A stretch of 64,000 nucleotides of DNA from Liolophura sinensis (taxonomy: Eukaryota > Mollusca > Polyplacophora > Chitonida > Chitonidae), in contig NC_088297.1 of the NCBI RefSeq assembly GCF_032854445.1, forward strand, positions 21,773,127 through 21,837,126, given 5' to 3'. The notes under the pieces were generated by a model, which was not told the origin of the DNA, did no database searches, and saw only the letters and a list, made by a program, of their open reading frames with translations. Shown piece by piece: positions 14,101 through 25,463 of the stretch; position 1 is the first letter of the stretch, and each line of letters begins with the position of its first letter. The position numbers were made by a program, and so were the translations under genes.

Positions 14101-17100
14101 TCAAGTCAAGGTCAACTGCAATACAGCTGGGCATCAAACAAAGCCCAGATCTAACAATTCAGACTTGATCACAGGGCTACCAAAGAGCTCACCTGTAGGA
14201 AACACATGAATGCAAAACTTCAGCTGGCGATATGCTGTACATTTTAAAATAACCACCCATAACATTTACTTCAACATTGCTTTCCCCTTTATTGGATCCT
14301 GTCGCTGATGTTGACACTCGGTGTATGACATACGCTAAGCCTCTACAAATTACAGGCAAAAATACCTGGTGCTCACCTTTAAAAATTTCTCCAGGTATTT
14401 TCGCCGCCCTTCTATCGCAACTTTGTCCATGTTACCAAATGGCAAAGACATCCAGCGTTTTGGTCCCTTAATATCTGAAAAACAAGTACACGTTTTATTC
14501 TGAATTCTTCTGTGAATGTTGGAAACTTTTATATTGCTGAATGCACATGTATGTAACTCATTGTGGTAATTAATACCACTATGACAGATTAACTCATTCA
14601 TACCTAAAAAAAACATTGATACAACCAACAAAAGCCTCCGATTTTATGTTTTGAAGAGTCAACATTCAGACTGTCTTAAGAGTTTCCTTTCCCACTAAAA
14701 GAAAAAACAAGAAATAATATAACCTTTGCAAGTTTTGGACAAGGGGTGGACACAGACCTGAATGGCAATAGCCATCTTTTTCGGACAGGCTTTCGTAATT
14801 TTTTAAATCAACTTTCAATTTCAAATTCTTGCTAGGCCATCTTAGAGAAACTGTGAACACGACATGTCGTTCATACCAAGGAATAGAATAGCTTGTACCC
14901 AATAGATTAAACTGATAACATGGTGGCACTTAAGATTTTCTTGATAAGTGTGTTTTTCCTTACTCTGAATAGTTGGACAATATCACAAAAAATAAAAAGA
15001 TATGCTTTGAATGGGGTACATAATTAATGCATACTATAAATGATCTAAAATTTTGTCCACAAAAGTGTATTTTTAGAGGCAAATGTCAGAGGAATGTTCC
15101 AAAATATTATTTTTGTTGCTGAAACTTATACTGGTGAAGCAGAATATCATCCCATGTTACAAACAAACCTCAGAACACCTTTCTAAAATCAAAATCTCAA
15201 AATCTCTCAAAACTCTCAAAATCGGGCGAGTTGGTCATACACAACATTTATGGTCATTTGGGTACATACACTTGGCCTAGTGTTTTCTTTCAAAACTAAA
15301 CAACAATTCGATGAACTTGACAGTGTTAGAGAAACTTTCAACCAATCATATTCCCTTTAATAGTCTTTACACAGGATTAAGTAATTCCAAACGCTGTCGT
15401 TACCTTTTAGACATGGCTTGTAAGTCGGGTTATCTTCCAATCGCGCCTGAAGATTCACAAACTCGCGGAATCTCCGCAGAACCGTGCCTTTCCTTAGCAC
15501 AACTTCTCCATCTGCCCAATACCAAGCCTCAAACTGAAATACCACAACACAATTTAAGAATATTGTAATCATAATACTTTGACAATGTAATGATATGCTT
15601 CGATACGACAAAATGTGGAACATATTTAAAATTACAGACCTTAAAACTGCGATCCTCTCAAACTTCAAACGTTACACGCTGAGTGTGAAATGCATGTAAT
15701 AATCATCACTTACAAAGATACTTTGAAATTAGGTTTGTTCACTTGTTTGATTAATCTGTTTCAACTTAGCTTTGCGGTAATCAGCACAGTGTTTCGCTTA
15801 GCCAGGCCAATTTACCAATTTGCATGTTTTTCCCCCTAGTAGTACAACCACATTATTGATATGGGTGATCATCAGTGGACAGTTAGTCAATCATACCAGT
15901 GATAGAAAGAGGAAACTACGCTTACATTATCAATGGTGGCCTACAAGTATAACAAAAATTTTGCATTCTCTAACAAGTTTTTGTACACATTTGACTAAAA
16001 CAATTCGCTGCATTTTGGCATTCCCAATTGTTCTGCCTTAGGTTTATGTGATTAACAAAGGACATCAGCGATAGAACACAGCCGTTTGTGTATATGTTGC
16101 TAGTTATGTCAAAGTTGGTGAAAAACTGAAGTGAGTTCAATGATTGTGTGAGCTCAGGAGGTTCCTGAAATGCTGACTCAGCTTATTTTAACCAAGGCTT
16201 CATAACTACTCAATCATGAAATAAGCCCTCAGAATCCAGAGGACAATAAAACCAGTTGCTGCCACCTCCTGTTGTACATGTATTTATTAACTGATCTGAT
16301 TAATTGTTATTTAATTCTTTTCACAATACCATGTAGGCTACTTCGGTCTGTTATGGAAGTGAAGGAAAACTAATTGAACCAACGACCTTTGGCAAGTTAA
16401 TGGCAAATTCTCACATAAATCTAAACACCTGCTGAAAAGATTAAAAAATTCTTGGCTCCAAACAAAGGCTTAAAAGGCCAGGTTTGAGCAGGATTGCTGG
16501 CTCCAAAACAAGGGCTTAAAAGGCCAGGTTTGAGCATGATTACTGGCTCCAAACAAAGGGCTTAAAAGGCCAGGTTTGAGCATGATTGCTGGCTCCAAAA
16601 CAAGGGCTTAAAAGGCAAGGTTTGAGCATGATTGCTGGCTCCACAACAAGGGCTTAAAAGGCCAGGTTTGAGTATGATTAGTGGCTCCAAAACAAGGGCT
16701 TAAAAGGCCAGGTTTGAGCGTGATTGGTGATCCCAAAACAAGGGCTTAAAAGGCCAGGTTTGAGCATGATTGCTGGCTCCAAAACAAGGGCTTAAAAGGC
16801 CAGGTTTGAGCGTGATTGGTGGTCCCAAAACAAGGGCTTAAAAGGCCAGGTTTGAGCATGATTGCTGGCTCCACAACAAGGGCTTAAAAGGCCAGGTTTG
16901 AGCGTGATTGGTGGTCCCAAAACAAGGGCTTAAAAGGCAAGGTTTGAGCATGATTGAAGGCTCCACAACAAGGGCTTAAAAGGCCAGGTTTGAGCATGAC
17001 TGGAGGCTCCACAACAAGGGCTTAAAAGACAAGGTTTGAGTATGATTGGTGGCTCCAAAACAAGGGCTTAAAAGGCCAGGTTTGAGCGTGATTGGTGGTC

Positions 17101-20100
17101 CCAAAACAAGGGCTTAAAAGGCCAGGTTTGAGCATGATTGCTGGCTCCAAAACAAGGGCTTAAAGGGCCAGGTTTGAGCATGATTGCTTTTAATAGAAGG
17201 CATGATGTTTTATTTTGGGCATGACTGATGACAAAAAACTAACGGCTCACAATTCATGGTTTGACCATGATTAATGGCTCAAAAAGAAATGACCAAAATT
17301 CATGGTTTGGGCATGACTGATGGCTCAAAAACACGGGCTTAAAATACAAGGTTTGGGCATGACTGATGGCTTAAAAACAAGGGCTTAAAATAGAAGGTTT
17401 GGGCATGATTGATGGTGCCAAAATTAATGGTCAAAATTCATGGTTTGGCAATGACTGATGGCTTAAAAACAAGGGCTTAAAATACAAGGTTTGGGCATGA
17501 TTGATGGTGACAAAACTATGGTCAAAATTCATGGTTTGGCAATGACTGATGGCTCAAAAACAAGGGTTTAAAATACAAGGTTAGTGCATGATTGATGGCT
17601 CATAAACAAGGGCGTAAAATACAAGGTTTGGGCATAATTAATGGTGCCAAAACTAATGGTCAAAATTCATGGTCTGGGCACGACTGATGGTTCAAAAACA
17701 AGGGCTTAAAATACAGGGTTTGGGCATGATTGATGGCGCCAAAACTAATAGTCAAAAACAAGGGGCTTAAAATTCATGGTTTGGGCATGACTGATGGCTC
17801 AAAAACAAGGGCCTAAAATACAGGGTTTGGGCATGATTGATGGTGACAAAATAAGGGCTCAAGTCAATAAGAACTATCTCAACTACATGACCCACTCATG
17901 AAATGTTCTTATCCATGATTTTTTTTATACTGTAACAGGCCCACGTATACAAGTATGCACTGGTGCCCAAATTCTTGCATACAACAAAATTTAAATTTAT
18001 GAACACATTTCACTATTTATACCATAATTCATATTCCTCCCATAATTCAGAAGACAGTGCATTAAAAAGACACACAGACAAGTTTTTACTTTTGATTGTT
18101 TAGATGACAATAATGATTAAACTGGTGTGTCAGAATAAAGTATGCAAATATTCCCACCATGTTTAGGCCAAAGATATTACTTAAATTTTCGTGCCAATGA
18201 TAAGCCACACTAATTCCAGAATTCACTCTACACCAAAACATGTCAGACTTAATCATGGTGATAAATGAATACAAGTGAGTGAGTGAGCGAGTGCTTGGGA
18301 TTTAAGGTCAAACTTAATTTTTCGGTCCTATGACGACGAAGGAATCCTTAGAGTGTGTGCAGAACAGATTTCCACTGCTCTTTGCTGCTTCACTGAGACG
18401 TCTTACTGAGGGCAAGAAAGCCGCCCCTCCCATGCCATTACACTGATACGGGTCAAACAGTCATTGCACTATTCCCTTCATGCTGAACGCCAAGCGAGAA
18501 AGTCACAACTTCCTCTTGCAAGGTCTTAGGCGTGACTCGACCTAGGATTGACCCTGGATCTACTGCTCCCAAAGCGGAGACTCTACCAAATGTGCTATTG
18601 GGGCCAGTCTGAATACTAGATACTAGTGCCTGTGACCTAATTTAAATTTATAATAATAGCAAACCATTCAATTCATTATTCTGTACTCAGGAAGTTTTCA
18701 ACCATTCAGTGAAGGTCAGTTTGTGGGTGGAAGAAAGGGTGGAGTTAAACCACTAACCTCTGGCAAGTTACTCACAAGCTTACTGACAAAACTGTCAAAC
18801 ATGTGATATACAGATATGCATGCAATATTGGTGGAAGACAAGTGGTCATCAATGAACATTGAACTGCTCCTATCTTAGCTACATGAGCATCATTTACAGC
18901 TTATAGTCACCAAGTAAGTGCAGGAGCGTTTATTTTAGTACCTTAACACATGCTTCATTCCTTGTTCCCTGGCAAGCTCACCCATCATGCCCTAAATCAA
19001 AATTCAAAGTTTCACTTTTTGCCAAAAAGGTCTCCAAAGGTGAGATTATGATTAAAATACAGCTGAAATGATGAATATGATAAAAGCAAACTGTTCCGTC
19101 GCCCGTATCAATTTGCCAAATTGCTCTGGCTGGAAAAAAGGAACCAAGGGCCTTTGGTCAAATGCTCACAAACGGCAGTAAAATTAATATTCTCTTTCAC
19201 AGCAGACTGGAAAGACATGAAAATATTACACAAGATGTTAATTCATAGATCAATCTGCATCTTTTTCTTTTCACAAACCTCAATTTTGTAGATGGTGTAA
19301 GAACTGGACCCTTTGTTCGCTATGGTGTCAGTGGTTGGTATGGCAACACTGTGGAAAAGACGTGATTTACTGTCTAGTACCCTGTATTCGTCAGGTTTGC
19401 ATACGGGCATGCAGTTGGCTAGTGCGCTTTCAATGTCTGTCGAGTTAGGAATGTTTCTGGCCAAATTTGCCCAGTTTTCTTGCGGTTTGTAAAGTTGGAT
19501 TTCGGATTCAATATCAGCATCTTCTGCGTCTTCAACATCAATGTCCAGGTAGAAGTTTTCCCTATGCTCGTTAGTTGTCTCCCTGGATGAAGTACACAGC
19601 TTAGAATCAGTTGATTCGTTGGATAAGTTTCTCTTATGAGAACCCTGCTTGACTGACGCTGACTGTAAGTTAAGGCCTAAAGTTTCTGAATCTTGACTCT
19701 CTGAGTTGAATGAAATGTAACATGGATTTCGCATAATATCGCAACCTCCATTATCATTAAGCCCCTGACTTAAGTGACCATTATTTCTTAAATCACTAGC
19801 AACTGAACACTCGCAGGCATCAGGGCTCAGTTTTGTTCGTATACTGGGCCCGAGAAGAGTCACAGGCAAGGAACAGTCCTTAAAATCGTCAGTAGGAGAT
19901 GTATCACCTGATTCTGAAAAACCATTTAAATGATGACCGTATTCAGAATTGGCATCTCTAAACTCCAACACATAATCTATGTTCTCTGTATTCTTGGGTG
20001 AATTTGGCCTTTCTGGTGAAGAAAATATCTGACTGTGCGGGCGAGGTATTTTTGGATGTGGCCTTGACACACTTCTTGATTCAGCAGCAGTACCAACGTC

Positions 20101-21600
20101 ATTGCTGCCTTCTTCAAAGACGCAAGCAGCAGCTTCCCCATTTGGTGGTTGTCGCTCTTCTGTCATCTCCCCGGCTTCCTCTGCCAAATCAGCTGCTCCT
20201 ATCACTGAATGTCTCCTGAATATCCGAGGGCTGTCTTTCGCAGTAACATTTGTAACAGTTATTTCTTCGTGTGGTGTTACCTTAAAATGTTTCTCTACAT
20301 CACTCTCTGGATTTGGATAGACCTCCTTGTCTCCGCTTCTACTTCTACCCTTACCATTCTTCATTTCACCAGATTCAGCCCCAGAATTTTCTGCTGATAA
20401 ATCGGATGTATTTTGTCGTCTGATTTCATTCCCATCATTCTCGTGTGAAGTGTTGCAGATTAAAGAAAATGTTTGAATATCACTGGAATGTGTCGTGTCA
20501 TGGAATGTCTCAACTTCTTTTGTAATAACTTTCTCCTGCAGTGTGTCTGAGTCGGTGAAATCTACACTCTTGTGTCCCGTGCCAGAATTGTTCCCAAATA
20601 TTTCTTTGACTGCTTTATGTATCCACTCTGGAGATGACATCATCTTTATTAATGGCAAAACAACATTACAGGTGAGAATCTCGGTGACTAAAGCGCGTGC
20701 AATTCGACACCTGTGTATCTGAATTGGGAGAAGCCGAACTAATACAATGTCCACCAAGCTTCTCACATAGTTTATTTCTGACGTTTCATTTTCTAGAGCT
20801 ACATGGTAGCCATACTTAAGCTCGAAGGCCTCTTCAAGGGAGCTAACTCTGGTTGTTGAGGAACGCCGCCGTTTTGGCTGACTCCTGACAAAAGCTTTAC
20901 TTAATAAGACTGCTCCCAAATGCTGTTGGAATAGTTTGATAACATCACAGGTAACTTTTTTCACGTTGAGTTTTGCCAGGCGAGCTTTGCAAATATGTAA
21001 CGTGGCTTGGTACAGAATTTCGTGAATTTCTTCTAGAACATCTGGGTCAAGGCTGATTGTTTTGTACCAAGACTGGACAAAATCTCTCATCACAAGATTT
21101 AGAAATCTCTCAATTTCATCATTCACGGTGTTAGCTTCTTTCTGAAGACTGTTGTTTTCTTTCGCTTCGCCCTGGCTGTCGTTGCACTGTGGACTTTCAC
21201 AAGACCCTGCCGCATTCTGTGGCAGGTTCGGTGGGGGGCCAGAATTCGTGGCGCCGCTGTCATCCTCGATTTGTGTTGAGGGCTCTCTTACAAACAAGTT
21301 TAGAACTGACCCCACTGCATCTTTTACGTTAGACACAAAACTCAAAAGCAACTCACTTCTGTAAAGCTCGCCTCTTGTCAACGCCGTGTTACACTTGATA
21401 TTCGTGAAGTAAACAGCGGCTGCGTAAACGAGAAGAAATCCAACGACGTGCAGCCAGTGCAAACAGGCGGCTGCCACCGAACACAACAACACCAGCAGAA
21501 TCACCGACTTCTGTGGAGCGTTGAATCGGTGCCGATGATGTAACACTCTTTGGACGAAGCTATAAACAGCGCTGTCTATCTGGCTGTTGTTCCGAGGCAT
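5121..21600 (-). CDS. SNX19: Sorting nexin 19-like protein (two membrane segments, PXA, PX, nexin-C), complete, 10 exons
   Basis: Predicted exons (minus strand, high to low): 21600-19279, 15533-15404, 14474-14377, 11769-11644, 10843-10661, 9543-9321, 8618-8471, 6994-6810, 6231-6144, 5208-5121. All junctions are AG/GT and phases agree across all nine, giving 1196 aa plus TGA. Residues about 31-65 form two hydrophobic segments. The PXA domain is about 160-335, followed by a long polar linker to about 740. The PX domain is about 755-885, with the basic LRRFREFVNLQARL motif used for phosphoinositide binding. The nexin-C domain is about 1035-1165 (RWLEDQVTMLSSSEQC, then ETIWPKG). The start is the first ATG of the long first exon and directly precedes the membrane segments. 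SNX19 proteins anchor in the ER membrane and tether endolysosomes through the PX domain. Length exceeds the human protein (about 990 aa), mainly in the linker. Odd point: the exon-4 donor AAA|GTACGG is weak. Family assignment is strong; exact orthology is inferred. Confidence 0.93.
7239..7650. repeat. 36-bp minisatellite (some 33-bp units) in a SNX19 intron
   Basis: About twelve copies of a unit beginning ATGATGGAAGAACTACAGAT. The period is a multiple of three, so both strands stay open: a plus-strand frame of 161 codons with a 12-residue EELQIIEEVHMM-like repeat, and a minus-strand Ser/Ile/Cys-rich frame of 263 codons. Neither is supported as a protein. The array lies between coding exons 7 and 8 of the sorting nexin gene. 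Confidence 0.9.
9770..9973. mobile_element. MITE-like element, TIR family, subtype 2
   Basis: The left end ACCCTAATTCTTCACCATTT and the right end GAAAAGGTTGACGATTTACA are imperfect inverted repeats. Internal blocks (CCTCTGCATCCAATATTTT; AATTGTATGCATAAATT) are shared with the element at 13081-13495. It is short and non-coding and lies in a SNX19 intron. Confidence 0.6.
10132..10328. repeat. 37-bp tandem repeat, about five copies
   Basis: The unit contains GAGTTCCAAAAGTCCAAACA followed by ATTGATACAGGTTATTT; copies start near 10132, 10169, 10206, 10243 and 10280, with a partial sixth. It is intronic in the sorting nexin gene, just downstream of coding exon 5 (between exons 5 and 6). Confidence 0.92.
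11330..11553. mobile_element. MITE-like element, TIR family, subtype 1
   Basis: About 224 bp, beginning ACCCTGATTCCAAAAACC and ending GAAAAAGTTGAATAATAAAA, which are degenerate inverted ends. The body (CATTGCAATATATGCAGATT … CACAAAAAGTATAATTTGAT … AATGCCTTCAGAATATG) matches the elements at 42254-42472 and 43972-44181. It lies in a SNX19 intron. Confidence 0.6.
12198..12316. repeat. 18-bp tandem repeat CTGTTTTCATCTCACCAG
   Basis: About six imperfect copies, in an intron of the sorting nexin gene. Several unit junctions create CAGCTG or CAACTG. Confidence 0.85.
12440..12800 (-). mobile_element. tRNA-derived SINE, type B (head on the minus strand)
   Basis: The right end, read on the minus strand, looks like a tRNA head: an A-box-like TGGCCTAATGGTTAGAGTG and a B-box-like GAGATCAAACCC. 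The body includes the diagnostic ACTGACACAGGGCCAACCAG and GTATGACCCGACCTGGGTTT blocks, shared with the copies at 18273-18607 and 52013-52306. Confidence 0.7.
12800..12960 (-). mobile_element. SINE type D fragment
   Basis: ACCACAGGCCTTTGGCAAGT followed by a GTGATGTTCAGATGTGCACA-type block and GACAAGAGGTCTTCCACAAA. The same order of blocks occurs near 18735-18900 and 22500-22770 and, in reverse complement for the first block, inside the element at 43445-43740. Confidence 0.5.
13081..13495. mobile_element. MITE-like element, subtype 2, interrupted by a SINE
   Basis: The left end ACCCTAATTCTTCAACCTTT and the right end GTTGAAAAGGTTAAGATTTA are inverted repeats sharing the core AACCTTTTCAACCAC. 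A type A SINE (about 13243-13440) sits between the internal TGTATGCATAAATTATA block and the right end, so the MITE is older than the SINE. Confidence 0.65.
13243..13440 (-). mobile_element. tRNA-derived SINE, type A, nested in a MITE
   Basis: Read on the minus strand it begins GGGGCCTCTGTGGCTCTGTT (A-box region) and carries the GCAACCTGCAGATGGTCATG block, ending before an AAAACACCAATCAAA tail. The tail segment with TATAAGTGAAAT is deleted in this copy. Confidence 0.75.
16452..17190. repeat. 46-bp minisatellite, about 16 copies
   Basis: The unit contains AAAACAAGGGCTTAAAAGGC then CAGGTTTGAGCATGATTGCT and GGCTCC. Two subtypes are interspersed: GCATGATTGCTGGCTCC and GCGTGATTGGTGGTCCC. It lies in the large intron between coding exons 1 and 2 of the sorting nexin gene. 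Confidence 0.95.
17190..17860. repeat. Diverged continuation of the 46-bp array, partly dimeric
   Basis: Units are related to the preceding array but diverged (GGGCTTAAAATACAAGGTTT, GGGCATGATTGATGG), interleaved with a second form (AATGGTCAAAATTCATGGTT). This gives an irregular dimeric order of about 90-100 bp. It looks like an older, decaying part of the same locus. Confidence 0.8.
18273..18607 (-). mobile_element. tRNA-derived SINE, type B
   Basis: Starts GCGAGTGCTTGGGATTTAAG, has CTATGACGACGAAGGAATCC, TTACACTGATACGGGTCAAA and GACTCGACCTAGGATTGACC blocks, and ends in a degenerate tRNA-like head on the minus strand. It is closely parallel to 52013-52306 over its full length. Confidence 0.8.
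18735..18900 (-). mobile_element. SINE type D fragment
   Basis: Contains AAACCACTAACCTCTGGCAA, ACATGTGATATACAGATATG and TGGTGGAAGACAAGTGGTCA in that order, the same as in the element at 22500-22770. Confidence 0.55.
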
Positions 21601-21701
21601 TTTCCAGCCCGATCATATTGAAGTTGTCACTTTTTAGAGAGATCTTTAGTATCACATATGCTCTATCGATAAACAGCAGCCATTTTCGTTGCATCCGATT
21701 A

Positions 21702-21735
21702 GTCATGTGTGAAGTCACGTGATTCGTCACATGAC
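21702..21735. promoter_or_regulatory. Three E-boxes at 12-bp spacing upstream of the SNX19 start
   Basis: About 100-135 bp upstream of the start codon lie CATGTG (21704-21709), CACGTG (21716-21721) and CACATG (21728-21733), exactly 12 bp apart. The middle one sits in GTCACGTGAT, one base from the vertebrate CLEAR consensus GTCACGTGAC; the last sits in GTCACATGAC. MiT/TFE factors bind such sites at lysosomal genes. Use as a promoter element here is inferred, since no transcription start is visible. Confidence 0.45.
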
Positions 21736-22499
21736 ACCAAGCGCTACGCATCTGTCAAAATGAAGAAGCCAAAGATCAAACTGTCAAAACTCGATAGTGT
21801 AAACAGATAAACAAATTTATTTATAGTTTCATGGTTAGACGGCCCTGGCTTCATGTGAACAGGCTTGACAGTTCCAGCTGCACCTTTAGAAAATCCAGCA
21901 GCATCTTTTAAGAGTCTTAATATATAACATACATAAACCCACCAGTAATTAAGATTAGTTTAATTACGTTTAAAGACAATGGCATGGACTAAAACATGCG
22001 TGTCTCTTTATATTTCTCTTGTACATGTATAAACTATTACGTACAACAACGCTCAACATAGGCTAATGTAAGGCACCCCGTCTGTGCTTTTTGGAAATAT
22101 TTTATATCATTATATAACTAAGGAAATGTAACGCACATAAACCGTGAACCATGGATGATTAGGCCTAATTTGACACTGTTATTACCATAAATTTTCAAAA
22201 ATGTGGTTAGGGTGCCGTACAAGGATGTACAAATCTGCTTTTGTGTCATAGTCTGCGTCATTGTGTTTAAAACTGAGAAAGTTCTGCATGCCCTTCTCCG
22301 TGCCATTGTCTTATTGATAATACGTCACAATTAGACAGGACTGAATTAGTGTATAGTGTTCATATGGTATGTGTATACTCTTGTGTGTTCTAATGACTAT
22401 TTTGATGGGGTTTTTTGTTGTGCTGTATAAAATAGGGATACGCCTACCTCATGGGTCATACTGTAGGGTAGTAAGTTTTCACTGTCACAGCGACCAGTT

Positions 22500-22770
22500 T
22501 CGTATATGCCGAGGAAACCCAACTGTCGGGGACAAACCACTTACCTTTGACAAGTGAATTTAATGTACTTTCCCCACGTGTGAAGTACAGATATAAACAC
22601 CATATTGATGGAACCGGGGACTACTTAACAGAGAAGGTGTTCTTCAACTTGTATTCTGCAGAAATCACGACATGTCGTCGACAGGTTGTTAACGTCAATT
22701 ACCCACGAACAGTGAGCATATCTGTCACAAGAGCAATATACAACTTAACAGCGACCTTGCTGCTGTTATT
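22500..22770 (-). mobile_element. SINE type D
   Basis: GAGGAAACCCAACTG…, ACAAACCACTTACCTTTGAC, CACGTGTGAAGTACAGATAT and AACTTAACAGCGACCTTG blocks. The first part is the reverse complement of the body of the element at 43445-43740. An 89-codon open frame inside it is incidental. Confidence 0.55.
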
Positions 22771-23454
22771 TTTCAAATATGAGCATGTTAACGCTGTCTG
22801 GGCCTTGAAACCATAAAGATAAAACATTGATCTTTGCCACCAAAAACTGGTGTCTGTCAGTTCACATGCTCCGTTCGTTTTATTTTCAATAGTATACTAA
22901 CAGAAAAAGGAAAGCAGAAATGTCGGACTGGTCAGTTTGGAGTCATCTTTAATAAACTGCCCTAGGAGCTGAGAATCATTTGCTTGGGTCTACCAGTATA
23001 TATGATTCCTCTATCTATATCACTGCGATAATCGCCCAAAGACTCATACGGCCGTCACACAAATGAAATTCTTGAACAATGCGTAAAACACCAATGTAAT
23101 AATACACGTAAACCACTAATTTCTGGGTACCTCCAATTAGATTAGTTTTTTTTTTTTTTTTTTTTTTGGCAAAGACGTTTGTGTTATATGCGTCCAATGG
23201 GATTAGGGTATATATTATATATGAAGTGATATGCGTACATCAACGTATGTACACGCATACGTTAAAACAGTTGAATATACAATACATCGTTTTAATTTGA
23301 CTCCAGTGTCACATTCACAAAAGGAGTCCCCAAGCAGCTCATATTAGACAGTATAACCAATAGTCTTGGTACTTCCCTGGTTCAGGGCTCAGTCTTATAG
23401 GGTATACAAGACTTACATCACGCTGCTATGAAACCTGGTGCACGACACTATGCA

Positions 23455-23530
23455 TCTATACTTGGATGACAGTGATTCATCTATAACACTACTTGTTAAG
23501 TACGACGTTAAACCCCAAGCATACATATTT
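23455..23530 (+). mobile_element. SINE type B terminal fragment, opposite orientation
   Basis: TTAAGTACGACGTTAAACCC followed by CAAGCAT is the reverse complement of the terminal block of the type B elements. Confidence 0.55.
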
Positions 23531-23836
23531 ATACATATATATAAATATGCATTTACAGCACTACAAAACAAGTAGCAATGAGACCTGACTCACAGCAAGC
23601 TGAAGTGAAGTAAAATCCCAAGCAAACGAAAACAACAAGCGATTATGATTAACCGTGAAGATAACCTCCCCCCTCCTCCCCCCGAAAAAACTATGACACA
23701 TATGGTACCAGTACCCCCCGGTGGCAGTGGTGGGAAGGGAAAAACATTTATAATGCTAGCTACGTTCTGAACTGTTAGAAAACGAACACTTTACGAAATG
23801 ACTCAAGAACGCTGCAATTTACAACACCATATTGGG

Positions 23837-24078
23837 GCCTCCATGGCCAAGTGGTCTGTCGGCAGCCCGCTCATGGTCGTGGGTTGCCTTAACTTTCAGT
23901 ATCTCCAGGAGTACCTTTCCTTACACTCCGGACTGTATAAGCAGAGGTAGAGCTGTTCAGAGCTATATGGGCTTCTCCAGTGTTATGTCCGGTCCCCTCT
24001 CGCCATAATGCCGGCAGCCGTCGTATAAGTGAAATAGTCTTTGAGTACCGCGGCGTAAGAACGCCAGTCAATTAAATA
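23837..24078 (+). mobile_element. tRNA-headed SINE with the shared TATAAGTGAAAT tail
   Basis: Head GGCCTCCATGGCCAAGTGGT with a GGTCGTGGGTTGCC B-box-like segment; a body unlike type A; tail GCCGTCGTATAAGTGAAATA followed by GTCTTTGAGTACC and AATTAAATAAA. The tail matches type A, so this is a different head and body on a common 3' end. Confidence 0.7.
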
Positions 24079-25313
24079 AAGTTGAAATATGACAGCACAA
24101 AATGATTTTGCAAAAAATAATATGTTTGTGTAGATGTCATTAACATTGCAAGTCGGGAATGTATTTAACCTTGCAGAAAGAATTAAAAAATATGTCGTAT
24201 AGTTTCTTCGATTTCTCCAGAAACTGACGTGCGCTACTGAAATATAATCTAATGTTTGTCTTCAGACGATTATATACTCGACAATGCAACGGACCGTTAG
24301 CGGGCATTCTAGCTGTGGTGTTAAAGTAGACAGTACAAACCGCAAAGAACGAGTTCATTTTTTGCACTGATGGGGGTGATAGATTTGAGAAAATGTTGAC
24401 ATGCGATTAAAGGCAGCTATTTCGGATGTGGACTGTTAACTATTATTATTTTCCATTCATATGTAGTACTAAAGGTGCATACCACCAAGAGGTACTAAAG
24501 GGAATTGTGGTTACGTAAGTTACGTAAGAGGAAGCGTGCTACTCACCCACTCTTGAAAATAGAATGCACCCACACGTGGGTTTGTTTGTAAACCCGTCAG
24601 TTCAAACTGGGCCATGCTGAGGACGTCTGCACCGAGGACACTTTCAAAGCTTTCGAAGACCAGCATAACTGGTAAGGCTGCCAGTTGTTGTCTCTTTTTC
24701 CCCCCTACATATTAGAAGAATACTGGCCATGACGCTGTGGACAACTCTAAACGTGTAGCTGTTTTCCACTTCACGACAACAGTGAACGAAAGTTGCATAC
24801 TAAAAGGTTCAAAGGTCAACAAGTGTGCCGTTGTTGTTGCTGTTTGCATTTGGCCGGGTTATACAACATCACTTAAAATTAGTTGTATAACCTCGTTTTT
24901 CTATGACAGGCTCGTTGTTTAACTCCAAATCTCCGGATGCATGACGAAATTCCTGGCCTAGAAAATGCCATGTACCGATGGAAGCGTTGAGAAATTCTTC
25001 AGACGTGTATAAATATGGGACTTGTTTTACGGCAGCGGTCAGTATAGACGGTAACCCAGTGGCGAGTCTCAACTTCAAGTGGACTGACTTTCTCAGACAG
25101 CGAGATAACAGCGTTGACTTCGTGAGATTTCAGTTCCAGGTGTATTAGATATTCTTCTTGCAGTACAGGTTGGTCATTTGATTACTTGTGAGTGGTGTTA
25201 TGGTTGATAGTTTAATTGCTATTCATGTGTTTTAATTTTTTGTGGGTGTGTGGCGGTCGTTTTGTGTTAGTGATTGAATCTGGGCATAATCAACACTTTA
25301 TCGGTTTTCTGAT

Positions 25314-25463
25314 ACGACGGTGCACAGTGCCTCAGACGGTGCACACTGCCTCAGACAGTGCACTGTGCCTCAGAGGGTGCACACTGCCATAGACGGTGCA
25401 CACTGCCTCAGACACTGCACAGTGCCTCAGACGGTGCACAGTGCCTCAGACGGTGCACAGTGC
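25314..25463. repeat. 19-bp tandem repeat CGGTGCACAGTGCCTCAGA
   Basis: Eight imperfect copies. Each carries GTGCAC or GCACTGTGC, so single strands could pair within and between units. It is located upstream of the first coding exon of the SOUL gene, possibly in its first intron. Confidence 0.92.

Noticed and set aside
19243..19278. Sequence after YTIYKIE in the first SNX19 exon as coding
   Set aside because: A GAG|GTTTGT donor occurs there, the PX domain continues in phase at 15533, and the read-through residues (VCEKKKMQ) do not fit a PX domain.
22547..22816. 89-codon plus-strand frame in the intergenic region
   Set aside because: It falls in a dispersed SINE type D segment and has no protein-family resemblance.
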